A stretch of DNA of 64,000 nucleotides from Rotaria sp. Silwood1 (taxonomy: Eukaryota > Rotifera > Eurotatoria > Philodinida > Philodinidae): contig CAJNOP010000002.1 in the NCBI GenBank assembly GCA_905250075.1, forward strand, positions 7,243,565-7,307,564, read 5' to 3'. A program made the translations under genes and the position numbers. Shown piece after piece: positions 58,161 through 64,000 of this stretch (position 1 is the first letter of the stretch; each line of letters begins with the position of its first letter). The notes beneath the pieces were generated by a model. The model was not told where the DNA came from. It saw only the letters and a list, made by a program, of their open reading frames with translations, and ran no database searches.

Positions 58161-59879
58161 TTAAACGTTACAGTCTTCATAAAAGTCAGGTCCTATAGTG
58201 CATTGAATTTCTTCAACAATTTGCATTGTACATTTTGTCGAATAAATATCACCAAGAAGTTGTGCACGTACTAATCCAGATGCTGGTGTAAGACGATAAC
58301 CTGTATCATTATCAATTCCAGGAAATGCCCATTCATTTCCATTTTGCTCTAATAAATTATTTAATTTACTTTGATCAATATCAGTTGTACAATTAGCTGG
58401 ATCAATAATAACATGTGTAATAGCATCAAAATCAGGTTGTACACGTATTTGATGAAGAAGATAAAGATGAATATGTGTTTTTGTTTTTATAATTGAATTC
58501 GTTAGAAAATAACTTCTATAACGTAATGGTTGATAAGGTTCAACTTCTGATATATTTAATTGAACAACAGTTAATAATGGTTGAATTATATTTATTGTTA
58601 CGTCACATAAATATGTTCCACCTTGTTCAAAATTTCCTTTATATAATTTTGTTCGAAATGATGTTAAATTACCATTAATTAAATTATTTAATGACCATTC
58701 TTCAGGTTGAATAGTCCACTGATTATATAATCGGGTTACATTTGTTGGTAATGGTACTGGATCCACTGTTGAGTTTGTAATTGTTGCAAGAAAAACAAGT
58801 TGAAAATCATGTGGTGTACGAAACATTGGTTTATGTGATATCCATACATAACCTGATTTATCCAATGGTAATAATATGAAACCATGAACTGAAACACGCC
58901 CATCAGGTTGTAATGGCGGTAATTCAGATGGCTTTGGATCAACAATAAAAGTATCATAATAAGCTTTGTGTCGATGATTAAAACCATCTTTCCATTGTTG
59001 TTGTAATTCATTATTAAGTTGATGTAATTGATCTAGTGACATATTTAATTGACGTTCTTTTGGTTGATATGTTGCACCTAATGGATAGTCAATTTTATTT
59101 TCTTGTGTCATTTCAATATGTGCACCAAGTATTGATGTTATATTAAGACGATTAAATTCAATAAAATTAACCAAACGTGATATTGATTCAACATTAGCAG
59201 AAAAATTTGATATATATAAACGTCCAGGTAATAATGAATCACCTGTTATCAATAAACCTGTTGCACAATCATAAAAAGCAATAGAAGAATTTTCATGACC
59301 AGGTATTGGTATAATGGCTAAATGACGTTGATTATCAAGTGCATATGTACCAATTGTATTTGGCCAATCATCTAATTGAAAAAATTGACTAACTTCAGCA
59401 ACAGATGTACCAACAATTGTTGTAAAAAGTTTATCTTGAAATTGTGTATCACCAGCTGTATGATCTTGATGATTATGTGTATGTGCGACAACTAATTGAA
59501 TATCTTTACGTTCTTTTTTATTAATAATACACCAATGAAGTATGATGGTTTCAACATGTTGTTGAATTGGCAAAGAAATAAGTGATACTGTTGCTCCACT
59601 ATCAATTAATAATACAGTATCATTACCAAAAAGTAAATATAGAAATGGAGCTTCATAGTTTATACATTTATTTTCACGTAGAATATACGTATCATTGTTA
59701 ATAGGAAATATATCTAAATCAGGATGTTGAGCACCTTCATCAAAACAATTCATTGATCCATTTATCCAACTTGTTGGTAATGTTACTGGAAGGTAGCTAG
59801 ATCTACCTCCAGGACAAACAAATTGATCATTTGGATTAGCTGAAATACTTACGATTACTACGAATAATAATACGAACAT
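58161..59879 (-). CDS. Secreted metallo-beta-lactamase-fold hydrolase with C-terminal extension
   Basis: Intronless, 572 residues. A signal peptide (MFVLLFVVIVSISANP) leads into an MBL fold: LLIDSGATVSL, then VVAHTHNHQDHTAGD with the zinc-binding HxHxDH at residues 135-140. IPIPGHENSSIAFYD (third His region), LLITGDSLLPGRLY (bridging Asp) and ILGAHIEMT (last His) complete the site. All metal ligands seem present. The fold ends near residue 270; about 300 further residues include VHGFILLPLDKSGYVWISHK and end with Cys-bearing EEIQCTIGPDFYEDCNV, a region I do not recognise. Many N-x-S/T sites fit secretion. The substrate is unknown; the family includes lactonases, glyoxalase II and lactamases. 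The missing introns and bacterial-style domain suggest acquisition from bacteria, later given a eukaryotic secretion context. Confidence 0.85.
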   Translation of the reverse strand: MFVLLFVVIVSISANPNDQFVCPGGRSSYLPVTLPTSWINGSMNCFDEGAQHPDLDIFPINNDTYILRENKCINYEAPFLYLLFGNDTVLLIDSGATVSLISLPIQQHVETIILHWCIINKKERKDIQLVVAHTHNHQDHTAGDTQFQDKLFTTIVGTSVAEVSQFFQLDDWPNTIGTYALDNQRHLAIIPIPGHENSSIAFYDCATGLLITGDSLLPGRLYISNFSANVESISRLVNFIEFNRLNITSILGAHIEMTQENKIDYPLGATYQPKERQLNMSLDQLHQLNNELQQQWKDGFNHRHKAYYDTFIVDPKPSELPPLQPDGRVSVHGFILLPLDKSGYVWISHKPMFRTPHDFQLVFLATITNSTVDPVPLPTNVTRLYNQWTIQPEEWSLNNLINGNLTSFRTKLYKGNFEQGGTYLCDVTINIIQPLLTVVQLNISEVEPYQPLRYRSYFLTNSIIKTKTHIHLYLLHQIRVQPDFDAITHVIIDPANCTTDIDQSKLNNLLEQNGNEWAFPGIDNDTGYRLTPASGLVRAQLLGDIYSTKCTMQIVEEIQCTIGPDFYEDCNV

Positions 59880-60348
59880 ACGGTCTATTGTCAGATAGCA
59901 AATATGAGTCTAACAACATGAATACAAAGCTAATATATATGATTGTAGACAGCTGAATATATTCACATAAAAAATATCCTACTGAAGTATTGTTTTTTTC
60001 CTGATCTATGATATCTTAAATTTTGTTTAGTCAGAATAGTAAAGTCATTCAGTTTGTTGATATAGATAAAGGAAAATTTTGTTCGATAATATATTTATTG
60101 TATATAGATTTTGTATTTTGAAAATAGCATCAGATATTAAACTGCTTATATGTTCGTTCCTTCGAAATTAAAAAATTTTTAAATTCAATACTACCGAATA
60201 TGAAATATTTAAATGAAATAATTTTAATAGATGATAATTGCTTGGTTAATTTAGTTTTTATTTATTTCAATGATAGCATGTTTAAGTAGAGTAGCTGAAA
60301 TACATATTTTATGAAAGTTTTAAAAAGTTTTCTTAATAATAATTCAAA
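59880..60348. other. Spacer between two intronless genes
   Basis: CTGACAATAG ends 5 bases before the upstream ATG at 59879 on the minus strand. Otherwise plain AT-rich sequence. Confidence 0.45.
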
Positions 60349-60948
60349 TTATCGTTTCATGAAAATCAGAAGATGTTGCAATGGTAGATGTTCAAATAGT
60401 TCTACCAATCTAAAACGATTTGCTTCAAGTTCCATAATAGCTTGTCTAGCACTCATTTTATGTCGTGGATCACTAATTATTCGAGGATCTTCTTCTCGAT
60501 ATTCGACAAGAGCAAGTCGTCCATTCGATTTTAGAGCTCGTCGTAATCCTTCTAATAGAAGATCAGGTCTTGGAGTTTCATGATAAACATCAACTAATAA
60601 AATTAGGTCAAATGTTTCTGCAGGAAGACCTGTATCCATAGGCGTAGATAGAATAGGAATCACATTATTCGGAAGATCTGGTCTACTGAGTAATATGTCT
60701 AGCATTTGTGACTGTAAATCAGTAGCAAATACAAGACCTTGTTGTCCAACGCGATGAGCTAATTGTACTGTCAGAAATCCAGTTCCGGCTCCTATATCAG
60801 CTATTATCATACCATTTTGAATAGATAAAGCATCAAGTAGAAGTTGTGGTTGTTCTTGTAACCAACGTTCAAATCTCGACAAATGTGCCACATTTACTAC
60901 ATCACATGGTAATATTGGAGCAATCTCTCTACCCATATACACGTACAT
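60349..60948 (-). CDS. Class I SAM-dependent methyltransferase, bacterial type
   Basis: Intronless, 199 residues. A Rossmann-fold methyltransferase: IIADIGAGTGFLTVQLAHRV gives the SAM-binding GxGxG loop (residues 53-57). FATDLQSQMLD supplies the acidic residue that binds the SAM ribose, FDLILLVDVYHE is motif IV, and LKSNGRLALVEYREEDP follows. The N-terminal YMGREIAPIL and the C-terminal HKMSARQAIMELEANRFRLV with LPLQHLLIFMKR match a family common in bacterial genomes and unusual in animals. The target is unknown; such proteins are often annotated only as methyltransferases. With its intronless neighbour it is a candidate horizontal acquisition. No AG-ended pyrimidine tract lies close to this ATG, unlike most genes here. 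Confidence 0.88.
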   Translation of the reverse strand: MYVYMGREIAPILPCDVVNVAHLSRFERWLQEQPQLLLDALSIQNGMIIADIGAGTGFLTVQLAHRVGQQGLVFATDLQSQMLDILLSRPDLPNNVIPILSTPMDTGLPAETFDLILLVDVYHETPRPDLLLEGLRRALKSNGRLALVEYREEDPRIISDPRHKMSARQAIMELEANRFRLVELFEHLPLQHLLIFMKR

Positions 60949-63390
60949 GTTTTTTATTCAAGGGTAATAGATATGCTTCATTGCATTCTGTTGATATTTT
61001 TACTTTCTGAGAGCTAATGATTTGATTATTTTTGTACAAAAAAAAACTACTGTCACTTGACACCGATTATTATCTCATATTTTATATAATTGCGAATATT
61101 TGTAATTGCATAAAAATAATTTATAAATTTTTCCGAAACAGAATTTCAATGCCAATCTATTATATTTCCAGAAAACTAAGAAAAAACAATTATTTATGAA
61201 GACTTTATCGCATTACGTTAAAAAACATTCAATCAAAGCTTAATCCACCTTTACTACACTAGATCCCTTTGTCTTACTGATTGGTTTTCCATGAACACTG
61301 AAAAAGTTCGTGTTGTAGTTCATGATATTTTTCAATAAGTCAGCAACAAAACGTCTCAAGTAACATTCCTATAAGATTTTTTAAACCACTGGAAATGCGA
61401 GTAATCAACAACATGTTTCACGAATAAATGATTATAAATATTATTTTTGTCTTCAGTTTTATGAAATATTAGATATTTTAATTCACGTTTTTAATGAATA
61501 CAATAGATTTTCTAACAGTTGCATTCTTGATCGAATCTTTTCGAATAATGACAAACAAAAAACATGATATCCTGGATGTTTAAATACAGCAATATCAATG
61601 AAAACCAATTTTTCTAAGGACAAATAATATATTTATAATTAAATTATGGAATTAAACTGTCTTAAACATATACAATTATTTTCTATGATATTTCTGATTT
61701 GAAATAGGAAATAATCATATAATTCAAATAACATTTTTGATAAATTGAATAAGTAAATCACTGTTTTCAGAGATTAAATAGTGTATCAAATATTCAATTT
61801 TTCCGAATAATTAATTACGACTTTTATTTTATTATTCTGACGAATGTGATGAATGAGTCATTCTTATACGATTTATGTCTTGCACCATATTATTATACAT
61901 TTTCACTCATATTTTCTTTTTATGGCAATAAAAAACATCATTTATATTCTGATTTGATGTGTAATTATTTTATTGTTATTTTTGTTTGAAACATGATTAG
62001 TCGTAAGAAAAAGAAAGTCATTATATTTGTTTCATACTCATCAAAAAAATCTAGTATATGAATTATAATAAAATATTTTTTGTTTTATTCAAGATTATAA
62101 TGTATGAAAATAAATAAAAGAGAATTATAATTCTATATTATGCATATACATCATAATCAACTTGTACTAAAATTTAATTCTCATTGCTGTGATGACTAAA
62201 ACAAACAGGCGTGCAAATAATGCAATATTGATTTCTCGTCAAGGAATAATTTTCATGTTTTGTTATTATAATTCACATCAATAATTTCCTTAAAGAAAAA
62301 TCATTCTTTTGAAATATATTTTATCTAACAAATGATATAAACGATGTCAATTAAATGAAATTTATCAAAGTTAACATATCTCCTAAAATCATTTCTATCT
62401 ATTTACCTTCTACAGTGATTCCAGAGGAGCTACTGATAAAATAATTTTATAAATAGAGTATTAGCCTGTCTCATATGCATCTGATTCACCAAGTGTTCAT
62501 TTTGATTTTTTTTCCTCAAGTACATTATTGAGTGGACAAAAAAAAACCATCGACGCCATGTTATTGTAGTCATAGAAAAAAGAAAGAAGTAAACCTGATA
62601 AAAATTAATGTCAAAAGAATACACGTATCTTGGACATAACTTGTTAAATAAATATTTATTTTGTTTTGAGCCATTTTGTAATCTCTAAAGATATTTAATT
62701 CATAATATATATATTCTTTCAACTTTTCATGAGTTGAGGTTTATAATACATAGATTAACTTAGTTGGTGAGTGTCCTTCAGCTTGTCCAATAATGACTCC
62801 GCGTTCAATCATATGTCGTAGTATGTAAAATTCGCTGAGTTATTGTGAAGCTTTCGAAACCTATCTAACTCACTAGTGAGATTCTTCATCGATTTATATC
62901 ACACACAAACTTCAAAAGATCTCTATTGAACATAGATAGAGAATATTTCGTTTTGAAAAAATCTTTTTTTTCTTCAAAATATCGATTTTGTATATTCGAT
63001 ATTTCAAACATGAAATGACGAGAAAAATATTCTACTTACCAGTTAATATGGTATAGAGTTCACTAGAAAAAAAAATGCTGTTTGCGTTTTCAAATCTCAT
63101 GTTTTCTTTATTTTCTGCAATCGTTCTACAAAATGGTCACTGGAGTGATCAACAAGGAGCAAAGAGCTTTCTTACAATATCTAATAATATTTTATCTTGA
63201 TCTCGGTTAAGATAAAATGTTCGGATTCTCACATCCATATCACACGTCACACTCATTCTACATTTCAATATATCGTCTTGATATTTTTATTTAAAAGAAA
63301 ATTTACATTTCGAAATTTTCAATAAATTAGACAAAGATTGTTGATAGCACGTCTTTAACATTAGTATTCTATGGATAATATTTTTAAACT
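60949..63390. other. Gene-free stretch
   Basis: About 2.4 kb of AT-rich sequence without a supportable gene. Confidence 0.5.
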
Positions 63391-63984
63391 TCAACAATCA
63401 TAAAAGGCACGAATTTCATCAATATCTGTTCCACTAAGTTTTTCTCTTTGACCAATTCTTACATTTGTTTGTTTTGGTATAATAGTTGGTTGTCCATTTG
63501 AACTAAAAGCAGTAGCACCATAGTGCATTATACTGGCAAAATCATAGGGTGAATTTTGATCTAAAACAGTGACTCCCCAAGTATACTTGTTAAAGTTATG
63601 TTCCTATAATAATAAGATTGTGTTATCTGTTAGTTCTTTGCCGTGAAAACTTACTTTGCCTGATTGAATATTGGGATGATTGATCGTAATATATGAATCA
63701 CGATCAGGACGCGATTGTTCATGACGAAAACCTATTTATTTATAACAGCAAAAAAAAAAAATAAATTAATCTAAAATATTCACATTAATTTAAAATCACT
63801 AAAACTATTTTAGTTGATCTTGTTTAAAATTGAACAAATCTTTTTTTCGTACATCTATTTTGTTCTTAAAAAAATTTCTATTATGCTTACCAAGAACATG
63901 TATGAGTTCATGTTGAATAGTACCAGAACGAAAACAACCAGGATTGGCTAATGTTAACTTTTTTTCACCAGTAGAATATCCTAC
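63391..63984 (-). CDS. Astacin-family zinc metalloprotease (C-terminal part)
   Basis: Only the 3' exons are inside the window: 63984-63891, 63731-63655, 63603-63391, with GT-AG introns of 159 and 51 bases; the upstream exons lie past 64,000. The frame reads CFRSGTIQHELIHVLGFRHE, completing the astacin zinc signature HExxHxxGFxHEQSRPDRD across an intron. YDFASIMHYGATAFS is the Met-turn region, with its Met and the active-site Tyr. It continues through GQREKLSGTDIDEIRAFYDC and stops. The protein therefore ends right at the catalytic domain, with no CUB, EGF or ShK modules after it. Probably secreted, but the signal peptide is outside the window. Confidence 0.92.
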
Positions 63985-64000
63985 CTAAAGAGATGAGAAT

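Noticed and set aside
60311..60583. 90-codon plus frame
   Set aside because: Antisense shadow of the methyltransferase gene.

Overview
The window looks like animal nuclear DNA, most likely from a bdelloid rotifer. This is inferred, not proven. The DNA is AT-rich, coding regions strongly prefer A/T-ending codons, and most genes are split by tiny GT-AG introns of about 50-90 bases. Animal genes (a Notch ligand, a class A GPCR, an F-BAR protein, dynein light chain, HMCES, SNM1A, OGFOD1, astacin) sit beside intronless genes of bacterial aspect. I saw no tRNA, rRNA, CRISPR array or plasmid feature. Splice sites were assigned by eye, requiring GT-AG ends and reading-frame continuity across every junction.

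1-11,000 is gene-poor. It holds two small hAT-type MITEs with target-site duplications, a BTB-like pseudogene fragment, a PLAC8-family Cys-rich gene (8343-8868) and an orphan terminal exon. A 15-exon DSL-type Notch ligand (11061-15055) converges on a disordered, Asn-rich unknown protein (15234-17276, minus). After a gene-free stretch come a C45-family Ntn hydrolase/acyltransferase (23455-25484), a class A GPCR (27459-28634) and an intronless F-BAR protein lacking the usual SH3 domain (29926-30846, minus). A small single-pass membrane protein (34774-35196) and a type I membrane protein with an SHFxGG start (38531-40731) follow. A degenerate copy of part of the latter lies between them.

40,700-46,300 is repeat territory: a 416-base GC-rich hAT MITE, three diverged copies of one roughly 240-base coding-derived repeat, and a 10-N assembly gap flanked by identical 47-base sequences. 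Next is a compact head-to-tail minus-strand trio: OGFOD1 (50664-53142), DCLRE1A/SNM1A (47100-50589) and gluconokinase IDNK (46447-46992), spaced 74 and 107 bases apart. Across a 1.5-kb divergent spacer lie DYNLT1-like (54624-55078) and HMCES (55388-56790) on plus. Two intronless minus-strand genes, a secreted metallo-beta-lactamase-fold protein and a bacterial-style SAM methyltransferase, are candidate horizontal acquisitions. The window ends inside an astacin protease gene.

Functionally, two DNA-damage genes (SNM1A for crosslinks, HMCES for abasic sites) lie within 10 kb of each other. Many start codons follow a pyrimidine-rich stretch ending in AG within about 25 bases, which fits spliced-leader trans-splicing or short 5' UTR introns. 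No unmistakably new multi-gene system was found. The best leads are the MITE series, the repeated gene-fragment family, the SH3-less F-BAR gene, the unusual Notch ligand and the intronless bacterial-type pair.
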